From contig NZ_ARZY01000009.1 in NCBI RefSeq assembly GCF_000568405.1, forward strand, positions 1-64,000: a stretch of 64,000 bases of DNA, in the 5' to 3' direction. Each line of letters starts with the position of its first letter. Within the stretch, counting starts at the first letter, position 1. Under the pieces are notes generated by a model, which saw only the letters and a list, made by a program, of their open reading frames with translations, searched no databases and was not told the origin of the DNA. Below, one piece after another: positions 8,451 to 16,842 of the stretch. A program made the position numbers and the translations under genes. The stretch comes from Catenovulum agarivorans DS-2 (lineage in GTDB: Bacteria; Pseudomonadota; Gammaproteobacteria; Enterobacterales; Alteromonadaceae).

Positions 8451-9463
8451 ATATTTTCGGCCAAGTAAATTTCAACCTGAGGCTCAGTAGTGCCGCTGGA
8501 TAACGGACGGCCCTCCTTATGGCTTATAAGCACTTCAATGGCGTTAAATGCTTCGTGTTTAACGTCTTGATTAAGAATAACGTCAATTGTGCCATCTAAT
8601 AAATGGGCTTTGGTATTGTCGAATAATTCATGTGCAATAAAGATAAGCTTGTCGGCTAAATCTAAGTTTTTTAAGGTTTGCGCAATACCTTCGGTACCAC
8701 CACCAACATTGTATATACCAACTAGGTTACTTTCTTCTTGCAGTGCACTAGCAGTTAGGTCCTGAGCGCGGTCATCGTTATCTAATAGTTCGGGCATTTC
8801 AACTATGCGTAAATTAGGAAATTGTTCTCGAATAAGCCCTCTAAATCCTGCTTCGCGCTCCTCATGGCCTAAATAGGCATGGCTTCCTAAAAATAGTCCA
8901 ATTTTGCCGTTGGTTTGTTTACCTAAAAAACGTCCCATCAGTAAACCTGCGGTTCGGCCAGCAGCTCGGTTATTTATACCGACATACGAAATACGACTGG
9001 TTGAAGAAATATCCGAAACCAGCGTAGCGACACCTACACCTTTTGCAACCAATTCGTCTACTGCTTTGCGTACTGTTGGGTGTTCGTAGGCGGCAAAGGC
9101 AATACCATCGGTATTCGTGCCTATCTGTTGTAGTTTTTGTGCAAGTGCATTTGGATTAAATGCTTCCACTCGATGGAACCGAGCGTTTACTTGTTGACCA
9201 TTGTAGCTTTGCTTAATTGCTTCAATTAAACGAGAGTAAAAATCTAAATAACGAGTATGTGGCGTTGGGAATATAAAATCGAAATCGTATATTTTTTTGG
9301 GAGTATCATCTTCATCGCTCAGCCAATAATTGGTGGTATACAGCGCCCTGTGTACTCTTTCAACAGTAATCGGGCTTACATTACCGCGCTCATTCAATAC
9401 GCGGTCGACGGTTGCTCGACTAACGCCAGCTTCCTTAGCTACGTCATCTAGGGTAATTTTCAT
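8447..9463 (-). CDS. LacI-family transcriptional regulator
   Basis: 338 residues. The N-terminal helix-turn-helix and hinge read ITLDDVAKEAGVSRATVDRV then LNERGNVSP. The Val-Asp-Arg after Thr replaces the more common Val-Ser-Arg. The C-terminal periplasmic-binding-protein-like domain contains the GHEEREAGFRG and YNVGGGTEG segments expected of the effector-binding core. This subgroup (LacI proteins with an atypical sugar-binding domain and a substrate-binding-protein-like fold) usually senses a sugar or sugar acid. It is convergent with the sugar-porter gene, so local autoregulation plus control of transporter or agarase promoters is plausible. No operator could be assigned. Confidence 0.88.
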   Translation of the reverse strand: MKITLDDVAKEAGVSRATVDRVLNERGNVSPITVERVHRALYTTNYWLSDEDDTPKKIYDFDFIFPTPHTRYLDFYSRLIEAIKQSYNGQQVNARFHRVEAFNPNALAQKLQQIGTNTDGIAFAAYEHPTVRKAVDELVAKGVGVATLVSDISSTSRISYVGINNRAAGRTAGLLMGRFLGKQTNGKIGLFLGSHAYLGHEEREAGFRGLIREQFPNLRIVEMPELLDNDDRAQDLTASALQEESNLVGIYNVGGGTEGIAQTLKNLDLADKLIFIAHELFDNTKAHLLDGTIDVILNQDVKHEAFNAIEVLISHKEGRPLSSGTTEPQVEIYLAENI

Positions 9464-10089
9464 GGGGTTCTCTTCGCTAATTTTTTATTAAAATTTACTA
9501 TTATTATTTTTCTACATTATGTCACATTTAACATCATTGTCATATATTGACAATAGACACAGGCGGTTTGCTATTAGTAATCCGTTCTTTTTAACAATAT
9601 GTGAATCCACTCTTGCTGTTTTATTCGGTTTTAATCTGTATTTACCATATGATGTTAAATGATGTTGTTGTTGGTTGTTTGTGATTTGTGTTTTGTTTCT
9701 TTTTGATGTAACTTGTGTTAACAATTTGCAATTTGTTTGTGTGGTTTTTAATTGCAAATTAACACCAACGGTAGGGCGATTTCTAAATGCTGATATTTTT
9801 ATTCAGGCACCTGCTAATAGCCAAAGCTCTAATAGCTATAGTTATGTATTGCAATGGTCAACTTTTCCTGTAGAAATTCTAAGCAACATTTTTCTTTTTA
9901 ATATACGTTTGGTATGGCGCTACATAACCAAGTGTAAAGCTCAACTTTTGATGGTTTAAATCGGTTAAAGAGTTCAAGAAATTCGACTTGGGCTGGCACA
10001 CTTCAATTTGAGAATACCCACTTAGCAAAATGCTGTTAAAATTTACGGGATGATGCTGGTTCTATTAAAGCTAGTGGACCAGATGTTAA
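9464..10089. other. 626-bp region without an intact gene
   Basis: This AT-rich stretch lies between the LacI start and the end of the small exported-protein gene. It holds the LacI promoter, an inverted repeat (AATTTGCAAT at 9723-9732 with ATTGCAAATT at 9751-9760) and a remnant of an Rhs protein at 9765-9851. An open frame at 9675-9959 can be drawn, but its flanks look non-coding. I see no RNA gene here. Confidence 0.55.
9765..9851 (+). pseudogene. Remnant of an Rhs/YD-repeat protein core
   Basis: The translation PTVGRFLNADIFIQAP and then ANSQSSNSYSYVL matches the end of the Rhs core: the conserved G-R-F-x-x-A-D-x-F-I-Q-A-P, N-x-Q-S-x-N-x-Y-S-Y-V-L pattern that precedes the variable toxin tip. 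About 29 codons are preserved. The expected upstream YD repeats and the downstream NNP...DPSG motif are missing, and the flanking reading frame has no coding character. It therefore reads as a degraded fragment of an rhs or tc-toxin-like gene, marking past insertion or recombination at this spot. Confidence 0.6.
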
Positions 10090-10758
10090 TCAATAACTTT
10101 TTAATTTTATCTGAATATCGCCTGATGCAAGGAAGTTTCGCCATTTTCCTTTGGCTGAGCCATCTTGATTAAAGTCTAAGGTTACGGTGCCACTGTCGGC
10201 ATCTGTTTTGTATTCACCTTGCAATACCATCAGGCCTTGATCTAAGTCAGATAAGGTTATTACACCGTTTTTAAAAGCGTAATGAATAACAAATTTATTT
10301 GAGTTGGCAAAGTAGGCTTTGGTTATTTTGTGCGTACCCAACAAAGCGCCCAACTCAAATTCGTATTTCTGATGATTTTGTTCTAATTGTTTGAGTGCTG
10401 AATTAATTGGGCTTTGTTGGTCGGGCTGAGCGACTTGGCCTGTTAATACAACTAAATACGAGCCATCTATTTGATAACCTATGTCTAAAATTGTGTAGCC
10501 AGGTAACAAAACTGCTTCAGCAGTTGACTCAATATAATCAGACTGTAAGACAAAGTCTTTCACCGTAGTGAGCGACTTAACTTTAACGCCGCTGCGTTCT
10601 ATTGCTTCTCGTTTGGCAAATAAAACTGCTTCTTTGTAGTCTGTTTGCATAGTGGTTTTAACACCGTCATCAAACCCCTTAATTTGAACATCTATAGGTG
10701 TTTGGGCGAATGCAAAACCACTGGTTATTGCAAATATCAGCGCTGCGTATTTCATCAA
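10090..10758 (-). CDS. Small exported protein with LPP20/FlgT-N-like fold
   Basis: 222 residues with a clear signal peptide (MMKYAALIFAITSGFAFA). Residues about 40-115 (the KEAVLFAKREAIERSGVKV helix followed by strands ending YLVVLTGQV) have the helix-then-sheet pattern of LPP20 and FlgT N-terminal domains, which often occur in periplasmic or outer-membrane-associated proteins. The C-terminal half (residues 125-222) is beta-rich and resembles nothing I can name. It lies about 70 bp after the DUF1080 gene on the same strand and may be the last gene of that operon. Function is unknown, and a membership in the oxidative glycoside module is only suggested by position. Confidence 0.6.
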   Translation of the reverse strand: MMKYAALIFAITSGFAFAQTPIDVQIKGFDDGVKTTMQTDYKEAVLFAKREAIERSGVKVKSLTTVKDFVLQSDYIESTAEAVLLPGYTILDIGYQIDGSYLVVLTGQVAQPDQQSPINSALKQLEQNHQKYEFELGALLGTHKITKAYFANSNKFVIHYAFKNGVITLSDLDQGLMVLQGEYKTDADSGTVTLDFNQDGSAKGKWRNFLASGDIQIKLKSY

Positions 10759-10827
10759 TCAGTCCAAATTGATTTTATTTGTACCCAGCATACCGCCAAT
10801 TTGCTTAAAAAGCGACCATAGGGTTAT

Positions 10828-11607
10828 TTACAAAGGTCTTACCCAAATGTTTCTAAAGCTGATTTCGCCGCCATGGTCCTGCAACATAATGGGTCTACAA
10901 CCATGCGCATTAAAGTATTTAGCTGGGCCTTTGTACATGGTTGTGCCTTGTATTTCAAAATTGTCTTGTACCAATACGCCGTTGTGCAATACGGTAATTG
11001 TGGCTTTTTTGGTAACTTCACCCGCTTGATTAAACTTTGGCGCTTTAAAAATAATGTCATAGCTGTTCCACTCGCCACTGGGGGAGAGGGCGTCAACTAA
11101 AGGTGCTGCTTGTTTATAGATAGACGCTGCTTGGCCATTTACGTAAATTTTTTGTCCGTAAGTATCCAGTATTTGTACTTCGTATCTTTCTTGAATTTTA
11201 ATACCGCTGTTGGCGTGGCCAGGTGCGCCTTTTCGGCGCTCTGAGGGGGTAGGTGCGCGCCATTCTAAATGCATTTGCATGTCACAAAAAGACTGTTTGC
11301 TAAATATTGAGCCAGATTTAGGCTTAACCGTTAAGCTGCCTTTTTTGTACACCCATTGTACAGGTTTGCCATCACGGTGTTGCCAGTGTTTATTTACGTC
11401 ACCAGCGTTTTGCAACAAAGCAATTGCATCAGATGGTATGGTGTTTGTCGTTACTTTTTTCGGTATTGGCGCCCATACTTCGGTTAGTTTGGGGTCGATA
11501 TCATTTGCAGTTGCGCAGCTTATTGATAATAAGCTGGTTGCGATTATGGCTATTTTATTTAGGTTAGTCATGGTTTTATTTTTCGTCTTAATAATTGTTG
11601 TGGTCAT
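10828..11607 (-). CDS. DUF1080 / 3-keto-disaccharide hydrolase-like exported protein
   Basis: 259 residues of the DUF1080 (PF06439) concanavalin-like jelly roll. Marks are KHWQHRDGKPVQWVYKKGSL near the start, the acidic and aromatic segment QMHLEWRAP, HANSGIKIQERYEVQILD, and a closing HGGEISFRNIWVRPL, which resembles the family's usual end (GPVRFRNIWIRPL). Characterised members cleave 3-keto-glycosides in the envelope after a dehydrogenase has oxidised the sugar. The start overlaps the stop of the upstream dehydrogenase gene (TAATG), which supports translational coupling. An internal ATG at 11571 would give a shorter signal peptide (NKIAIIATSLLSISCATA) and is the alternative start. The order cytochrome, dehydrogenase, hydrolase is suggestive of one oxidative pathway. 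Confidence 0.78.
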   Translation of the reverse strand: MTTTIIKTKNKTMTNLNKIAIIATSLLSISCATANDIDPKLTEVWAPIPKKVTTNTIPSDAIALLQNAGDVNKHWQHRDGKPVQWVYKKGSLTVKPKSGSIFSKQSFCDMQMHLEWRAPTPSERRKGAPGHANSGIKIQERYEVQILDTYGQKIYVNGQAASIYKQAAPLVDALSPSGEWNSYDIIFKAPKFNQAGEVTKKATITVLHNGVLVQDNFEIQGTTMYKGPAKYFNAHGCRPIMLQDHGGEISFRNIWVRPL

Positions 11608-13175
11608 TAGAATTTTCTTCTTTTGAATCGAGGTTTATCGGCCAAGCCGTTCAAGTTGTAGCGCAATACATTACCCATAAGTGGGCGGCCTTGCACATCA
11701 GTTAAGTCGCCTAAAGTAATGGTGTATAGTTGGCCAGCGACTAATTTATCAATGGATACTTTAACGCTTTTGCCATTTGCATTGAGTTTGGTTTTACTTG
11801 GCGTTACTTTTTGCAAATCAACTTTAGGTGAGCCATAAGCTGCATGGTAATGGTAGCTGTGGCGCGTAACTTCTATGCTTGTTGGTGCTGACTTGAGTTT
11901 TTGATTGAACTGAATTTCAAAGCCGTCGTGTAATAGTTTGACTTTTTTAACAATAAACATGGGTTGTTTGTTTTTAGTTATTTTTACTAAACCTTCGTCA
12001 CCCGCCCAACCTAAGTGTATTTTGCCAACCCATAAGCTGTTGTCTGGGGCAAAATCTAACCTAAAGTTACCAATACCTAATTCATCTCCACTAACAAACG
12101 GGATTAGTGTGCCTTGCATCTCACCTTTTTGAGCATCTGGCAAAAAGCGAATTAGGTTATTCATATTCATATCACCAATTAAAAGTTCACCTTCAGGTAA
12201 ACCAAAAGCTGCTTGATTGGTTGTAGAAAGCGGCTGGGTAGGGGAATTCGCCAGTTCGCCTTGCGGAAATAACGCGGCTGCGGGAGTTCGAATTTTGTTT
12301 AAATCATCTGCTGTGACATCTTGGTGTTTTATAGACCAGTCTTTTTGCCAATGTAGTGAGGCTGGATGGCCATAAAATTCGCCTTGGTTTACTTGATGAA
12401 GTGGGCTGGTTGCAATCCAATCTCCTTGATTATCGCTTACCCAAAGTTTGTTATTATTGTCCATGTAAATACCTGCAGGAGAACGAAAGCCTGATGCAAA
12501 AGGTTCAGCTTTGCCATCAGGTGTTACTTTCATCACCCAGCCGCGATAAGGCACGCAGCTAAACATGCGGGTAACTTCTTTTCGAATGCCAGCCATCCAT
12601 TTTTCAAAATCATGCCATTGACGCATTTTGTTTTCGTCAAGGCATTTATCACTATATTCGCCTCTAATATATTGGTTGATACCGTTAAAATTCGACGCAA
12701 CATTCAGTGAGATATAGTAGTTTCCTTTGTTATCTACAGCTGGGCCAAATGCAAACTCGTGGTAGTTCCCTGTCATGCCAAAACCATCGTAAATCGTTTG
12801 GTAAATGTCTGCTTTTCCGTCGTTGTCTTGGTCAATCAAACGGGTTAGTTCAGGCTTTTGCATCACCACAAATGAGTTTTCACTTTCTTGCACTATGCCA
12901 AGGGGTAGGTGTAAGCCGCTTGCAAAGGTGTGCCATTTGTTGGTTGATGGGGTGTATAAAACCACATCACCATAATGAGTGGTAATGGCGATACGTCCGT
13001 CTTTTAACGCTGACAATCCACCAATTTGTGGGTCGATATGTTTTGGTATTTCTATACGTTTAATGTCGTAATAATCTAACCATTTATTGTGGGTGTTTTG
13101 CGCTGCATGTAATGTGCTGGCGGCAAAAAAGCCTAGTGCGCAGGTTAAGGCTAATACGGGTTTGATTATTTTCAT
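11607..13175 (-). CDS. Exported beta-propeller dehydrogenase (PQQ/sorbosone dehydrogenase-like)
   Basis: 522 residues with a signal peptide (LALTCALGFFAASTLHAA). Repeated propeller-blade motifs include GRIAITTHYGDVVLYTP, LTRLIDQDNDGKADIYQTI and FRSPAGIYMDNNNKLWVSDN. These match the soluble glucose/sorbosone dehydrogenase-type propellers found in planctomycete-like membrane dehydrogenases. The C-terminal 130 residues form a beta-rich module with an Ig-like end (LYTITLGDLTDVQGRPL). No CxxCH is present. The heme is supplied by the upstream cytochrome gene, with which the coding regions overlap by 4 bp (ATGA). Likely role: oxidation of a sugar or oligosaccharide in the periplasm with electrons passed to the cytochrome. 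Cofactor and substrate are unknown. Confidence 0.75.
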   Translation of the reverse strand: MKIIKPVLALTCALGFFAASTLHAAQNTHNKWLDYYDIKRIEIPKHIDPQIGGLSALKDGRIAITTHYGDVVLYTPSTNKWHTFASGLHLPLGIVQESENSFVVMQKPELTRLIDQDNDGKADIYQTIYDGFGMTGNYHEFAFGPAVDNKGNYYISLNVASNFNGINQYIRGEYSDKCLDENKMRQWHDFEKWMAGIRKEVTRMFSCVPYRGWVMKVTPDGKAEPFASGFRSPAGIYMDNNNKLWVSDNQGDWIATSPLHQVNQGEFYGHPASLHWQKDWSIKHQDVTADDLNKIRTPAAALFPQGELANSPTQPLSTTNQAAFGLPEGELLIGDMNMNNLIRFLPDAQKGEMQGTLIPFVSGDELGIGNFRLDFAPDNSLWVGKIHLGWAGDEGLVKITKNKQPMFIVKKVKLLHDGFEIQFNQKLKSAPTSIEVTRHSYHYHAAYGSPKVDLQKVTPSKTKLNANGKSVKVSIDKLVAGQLYTITLGDLTDVQGRPLMGNVLRYNLNGLADKPRFKRRKF

Positions 13176-14101
13176 GGTAATACAACCTCAACAGAAAAGT
13201 TTTTGGCTTGTTGCTCGGTTAAATGCAATACCTTGTTGGTTAAACGGCCGTTACTGGCAATAATTTGGCTAGTTTTGCCGCTTTCACCGCCTTTATTGGT
13301 ATGTGATAGGTCTAAGGTTATTGGTTGGGTTGGTATGTGATCACGGTTTAAACGCGTTACTTGGTATTCGCGAATAAAACTAGTTTTTGTGGCGCCTAAA
13401 CGGATTTGTTCTTTAACTTGATATCCATTAATTTGGTAGCTGAATTCAGGGCTATCATTTATAAATTTATAGCCTAAAAAGTTTACAGCTTGGCCTTTGG
13501 CAAAATTAAAACCGACTTCGCTTGTTTCTGAGTAAATAATTTGTTGCTTATTTTGTTGGCGTTTTTTCTCGCCGTAAAATGGCGCAAATGTTGGAAATGC
13601 ATACCGCAATTGACCCAAATTAGTATCCCATGCTAGGGATAATTTCGGCGTTAAATGGACAACAATTGAAGCAGGGTTAGTAAATGGTAAATAACCTCTT
13701 GTTACACTTGGATAGGTTTTTGCTGGTGGTTTATACGGAGCAAATTTAGGTTTACTTTTTTGTTCAACTACATGTTGGCTAATAAGTAAAATGTATTGAT
13801 GGATCTGCTTTATGGTCAGTTCACTTAAATGTCCCATAGGGGGCATTTGAATTGTGTCTGGATTTTTTTTGCCGGGTGCTTTTACCCACTCAAGGAATTC
13901 TGCTTGTTTGTTTGCTGGGTATTGGTCACGTATATAAACCAGTGACGGCCCGGTGCTAAATTTGGCAAGTGAATGGCAAGCTTTGCAATTCGCTTCAAAG
14001 GCCAACTTTCCTTGGTCAATCGCATAACTTGGCTGGCTGATTGCTCCTGAAAATAACAACAGGACGGCTCGCTTTATCGTCTTTTTGTTTTTTAATTTCA
14101 T
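13172..14101 (-). CDS. Exported c-type cytochrome with C-terminal accessory domain
   Basis: 309 residues. A signal peptide (RAVLLLFSGAISQPSYA) is followed by one class I cytochrome c domain (residues about 30-110). It has heme-attachment CKACH (Cys39, Cys42, His43) and a probable axial Met in QMPPMGHLSE. The remaining 200 residues are a beta-rich region of a type found in cytochromes of planctomycete-like heme dehydrogenase systems (WDTNLGQLRYAFPTF, YQINGYQVKEQIRLG). It heads the operon and overlaps the propeller dehydrogenase start by 4 bp, so it is the likely electron acceptor of that enzyme. It is divergent from the membrane-bound winged-helix regulator. Confidence 0.8.
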   Translation of the reverse strand: MKLKNKKTIKRAVLLLFSGAISQPSYAIDQGKLAFEANCKACHSLAKFSTGPSLVYIRDQYPANKQAEFLEWVKAPGKKNPDTIQMPPMGHLSELTIKQIHQYILLISQHVVEQKSKPKFAPYKPPAKTYPSVTRGYLPFTNPASIVVHLTPKLSLAWDTNLGQLRYAFPTFAPFYGEKKRQQNKQQIIYSETSEVGFNFAKGQAVNFLGYKFINDSPEFSYQINGYQVKEQIRLGATKTSFIREYQVTRLNRDHIPTQPITLDLSHTNKGGESGKTSQIIASNGRLTNKVLHLTEQQAKNFSVEVVLP

Positions 14102-14267
14102 AAATTACCCTTAAAGCTATCCAAATCAAACAAATTTAAATAAACTTAGGTTTTTTGTTTTTACTTGTTGAAAGTGAGTTTTGGTAGTTTACAAATGCAG
14201 TTGCTTAAAATAAGTAAAATATACGATTTAACAGTAGTTTGGAGAGTTAATTTAACTGTTATATAAC

Positions 14268-15584
14268 ATGAATAAACCTGTAGAATTAACTCGTGAGCCG
14301 AGTACGCAAGTCATTCAAGCACAATTAGTGCGTATTACCCAAAGCAAGGGCTTTGAACGCTCAAAAATCAATTGTAAATTGCTCAGTTTTTTAGTGAATT
14401 ACCACCTTGAATCACGCGACAGCGGCCAAGGCGCAAAAGCACCAAAAGAAATTGAAATTGCCATTGGAGCTTTGGGTAAAGCGGAAGACTTTAATCCATC
14501 AGAAGACTCTTCAATTCGTGTTTATATTTCTAACCTTCGAAAAAAATTAGAAACTTATTATCAAACTGAGGGTGCTGAGGAACTATTCCAAATTAATATT
14601 CCAACTGGTGGTTATGGATTGGAATTTTATAGTGTAGAGCCGAATACAGTTGAGGATGCACCTGAGCAAGTGCCAGCAGAAAAATCAAACAAACCTTTAA
14701 AATATAAACCTTGGTTATGGCCGGCGTTAGTCGTTTCGGTATTGATAAATGTACTTTTGTTGGTGACTAATTTTACTGGTACAAATAGTGAGGTTAAGCA
14801 ACTTGATAGCAAGGCACAAATAAAACAACACAGCATTTGGCAACCTTTATTAACCAGCGATAAACCAATACTGATTGTGATTGGTGATTTATATATGCTG
14901 ACAGAGGTAGATCCTGATACCCGTATTCTTCGAGCTGTACGCGAATTTAGCATAAATTCAGATGCACAGTTTGAAGCTTTTTTGCAACGCTTTCCCAACA
15001 AACGAACTAAATTAAATAAAGCTTCTAGCGCGTTTTTACTTAAAAACAGTGTGTTTGCGCTTCAACATTTATTGCCTTTGTTTGAACAACCTTCCACTAC
15101 AATTCGTTTAGCATCTGATTTAACCGCAAGTGATTTACGTGATTTTAATGTGGTGTATTTGGGGTTGTATAAATCTCTTGGTTTATTAGATGCTTATTTA
15201 CAAGGAACAAACTTTAAATTGTCGGAAGAATATTCGGCACTCAAGCATACAAGGTCTGGTAAGTCATATGCTGTAACAGGCGATTTAGAGCAAGAGTACA
15301 CTGACTACGGTAGCTTTGCCAAATTTTCAGGGCCTAGCGGCAATTTGTTTTATATTATTGCGGGCTTTTCAGACTCATCGGTTATCCAAATTGCCAAGTA
15401 TCTCTCAAGTTCAAATAAGTTATTTTCAAAAGAAATGGCGCAGCATTCACATGTTTATCAGGATACTAGCGCCAACTACGAATTGATATTTTCTGCCTCT
15501 AGCTTTGATAGAACAGATTTAGATTCAAAGCTTGTGGACAGTGATTTACTCAATATTAAAACAATTTGGGCAATGCCAGATTAG
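14268..15584 (+). CDS. Membrane-bound winged-helix regulator (ToxR/CadC-like layout)
   Basis: 438 residues. Residues 1-125 resemble the winged-helix module seen at the N-terminus of CadC- or TolB-linked regulators: KINCKLLSFLVNYHLES, then KEIEIAIGALGKAEDFNP and SSIRVYISNLRKKLETYY. A single transmembrane helix (WPALVVSVLINVLLLV) lies at about residues 150-168. The C-terminal 270 residues would be periplasmic. They contain LTSDKPILIVIGDLYMLTEV and do not match a family I know. The layout implies DNA binding in the cytoplasm controlled by an envelope signal. It is divergent from the cytochrome/dehydrogenase/DUF1080 operon across 166 bp, which is the obvious target. Confidence 0.72.
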   Translation: MNKPVELTREPSTQVIQAQLVRITQSKGFERSKINCKLLSFLVNYHLESRDSGQGAKAPKEIEIAIGALGKAEDFNPSEDSSIRVYISNLRKKLETYYQTEGAEELFQINIPTGGYGLEFYSVEPNTVEDAPEQVPAEKSNKPLKYKPWLWPALVVSVLINVLLLVTNFTGTNSEVKQLDSKAQIKQHSIWQPLLTSDKPILIVIGDLYMLTEVDPDTRILRAVREFSINSDAQFEAFLQRFPNKRTKLNKASSAFLLKNSVFALQHLLPLFEQPSTTIRLASDLTASDLRDFNVVYLGLYKSLGLLDAYLQGTNFKLSEEYSALKHTRSGKSYAVTGDLEQEYTDYGSFAKFSGPSGNLFYIIAGFSDSSVIQIAKYLSSSNKLFSKEMAQHSHVYQDTSANYELIFSASSFDRTDLDSKLVDSDLLNIKTIWAMPD

Positions 15585-15630
15585 CTAGGACTTGTTGGCC
15601 TTTAGATGCGTTAGCGCTCGTGGTTTTTGG

Positions 15631-16713
15631 TTAAATTGCTTTTAACTCGTCAGATAAGCCATTTAAGCTTTCCGATATGCCTTCAATTTGTTTGATGCTG
15701 ACAGAAAATGCTTTGTTAGTATCGTGCATAGTGCCTGTACCACTTTTGATAACGATAGAGCTTGCATCGATTGCTGCTTGAATTTCGGTAACTGCTTGTT
15801 CACTGCGCTCAGCCAACTCCCTAACTTCATGAGCGACCACTCCAAAACCTCGACCACTGTCGCCTGCTTTGGCCGCTTCAATTGCTGCATTGATCGATAG
15901 TAGTTTTGACTGGCTAGCCAAACCTTTAATGAGTACAACGGTTGATTCTATTTTTTCGTTACCGTCGTTAATTTGTTTAATTATTTCTGTCATTTTATCA
16001 ACAACGCCAGAGCAATCATTTGCGCCTTGTTTTACCTTGGCGGTGTCCTCTTGAATTTCATAAACACGGGCAATTTTCTTTTGAATAAGCTGGGCATTTT
16101 CTTCAACTCGTAAACGGTTGTTGACTGCTTCGGTTACATTGCGGGTTACGCCAATAATGCCTTTTGTTTGTTTAGACTCTGCATCATTCCATTGAACTTT
16201 CGTGGTGGAATACCAGGTATCACCAGCTTGCTCTTCGACGTCTTTGATTGGTTGTCCTGTTTTAATTACGTGTTGTTCGTCTCGCCATATTTTTTCGCAA
16301 AAATCTGCCGGCATTATTTTGTCGTCACTCGCGCCAATTTCAAGTTTGGGTAGTGCGTGCATAAACGAGCGATTAGCAAATAAGTAGTTGTGTTGAGTGT
16401 CTTTTACGTATATCCAGTCAGGTATTAAATCGAGTACTGAGCGATATAGTTGCTCGTTTTGGCTAGCTTGGCTAAGTTGGTGTTTGTAGTTGGATATTTC
16501 CTGCTCTAAATAATTTATATTTGCAATTAGTTGTTCATTTTGTTCGTTGTTTGAACTAGTAGTATTTTGTTCGTTTGAGGTTAAATGAGGTATTGACAGT
16601 ACTGTTATTACACAAGTTAGTGGGGCTAATAATGTCCACCAAGTTTGAAAGTAAAATGTAACGCCTGACGATATCGCAATCAAAGCTGCAGTTAACCAAG
16701 TATATTTCGCCAT
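15631..16713 (-). CDS. PAS domain / methyl-accepting-type signalling protein
   Basis: 360 residues. Two short N-terminal membrane segments (residues about 5-45) are followed by a coiled coil (NINYLEQEISNYKHQLSQA). A PAS domain comes next (VLDLIPDWIYVKDTQHNYLF through GIIGVTRNVTEAVNNR). Last is a short methyl-accepting signalling hairpin with its tip AAIEAAKAGDSGRGFGVVAHE and VRELAERS. The cytoplasmic signalling region is shorter than in full chemoreceptors and lacks a long adaptation helix. This resembles PAS-linked MCP fragments that signal through CheW/CheA or other partners. It has no obvious link to the carbohydrate genes. It is convergent with the ToxR-like regulator. Confidence 0.8.
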   Translation of the reverse strand: MAKYTWLTAALIAISSGVTFYFQTWWTLLAPLTCVITVLSIPHLTSNEQNTTSSNNEQNEQLIANINYLEQEISNYKHQLSQASQNEQLYRSVLDLIPDWIYVKDTQHNYLFANRSFMHALPKLEIGASDDKIMPADFCEKIWRDEQHVIKTGQPIKDVEEQAGDTWYSTTKVQWNDAESKQTKGIIGVTRNVTEAVNNRLRVEENAQLIQKKIARVYEIQEDTAKVKQGANDCSGVVDKMTEIIKQINDGNEKIESTVVLIKGLASQSKLLSINAAIEAAKAGDSGRGFGVVAHEVRELAERSEQAVTEIQAAIDASSIVIKSGTGTMHDTNKAFSVSIKQIEGISESLNGLSDELKAI

Positions 16714-16842
16714 AACCTTTTCTGCCTTTTAATTAAATGACCAAACATTATTTGCTGTCAGGATAAAATTAAATTAACATCATTACAACTCATTGTTTAC
16801 TGTTGTATGAAAAATGTTTTTAATTGTGGATTGCATATAGTT

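Noticed and set aside
9723-9760. Inverted repeat AATTTGCAAT/ATTGCAAATT as an operator
   Set aside because: The 18-bp spacer is AT-rich and no gene start is next to it. It is most simply explained by base composition or as part of the decayed Rhs region.
9675-9959. 94-codon open frame as an intact gene
   Set aside because: Only the Rhs-like stretch has coding character, flanks are low complexity, and the start has no ribosome site.
11210-11626. 138-codon open frame antisense to the DUF1080 gene, with a hydrophobic end
   Set aside because: It is a shadow of the real gene in another frame. The hydrophobic run mirrors its signal peptide.
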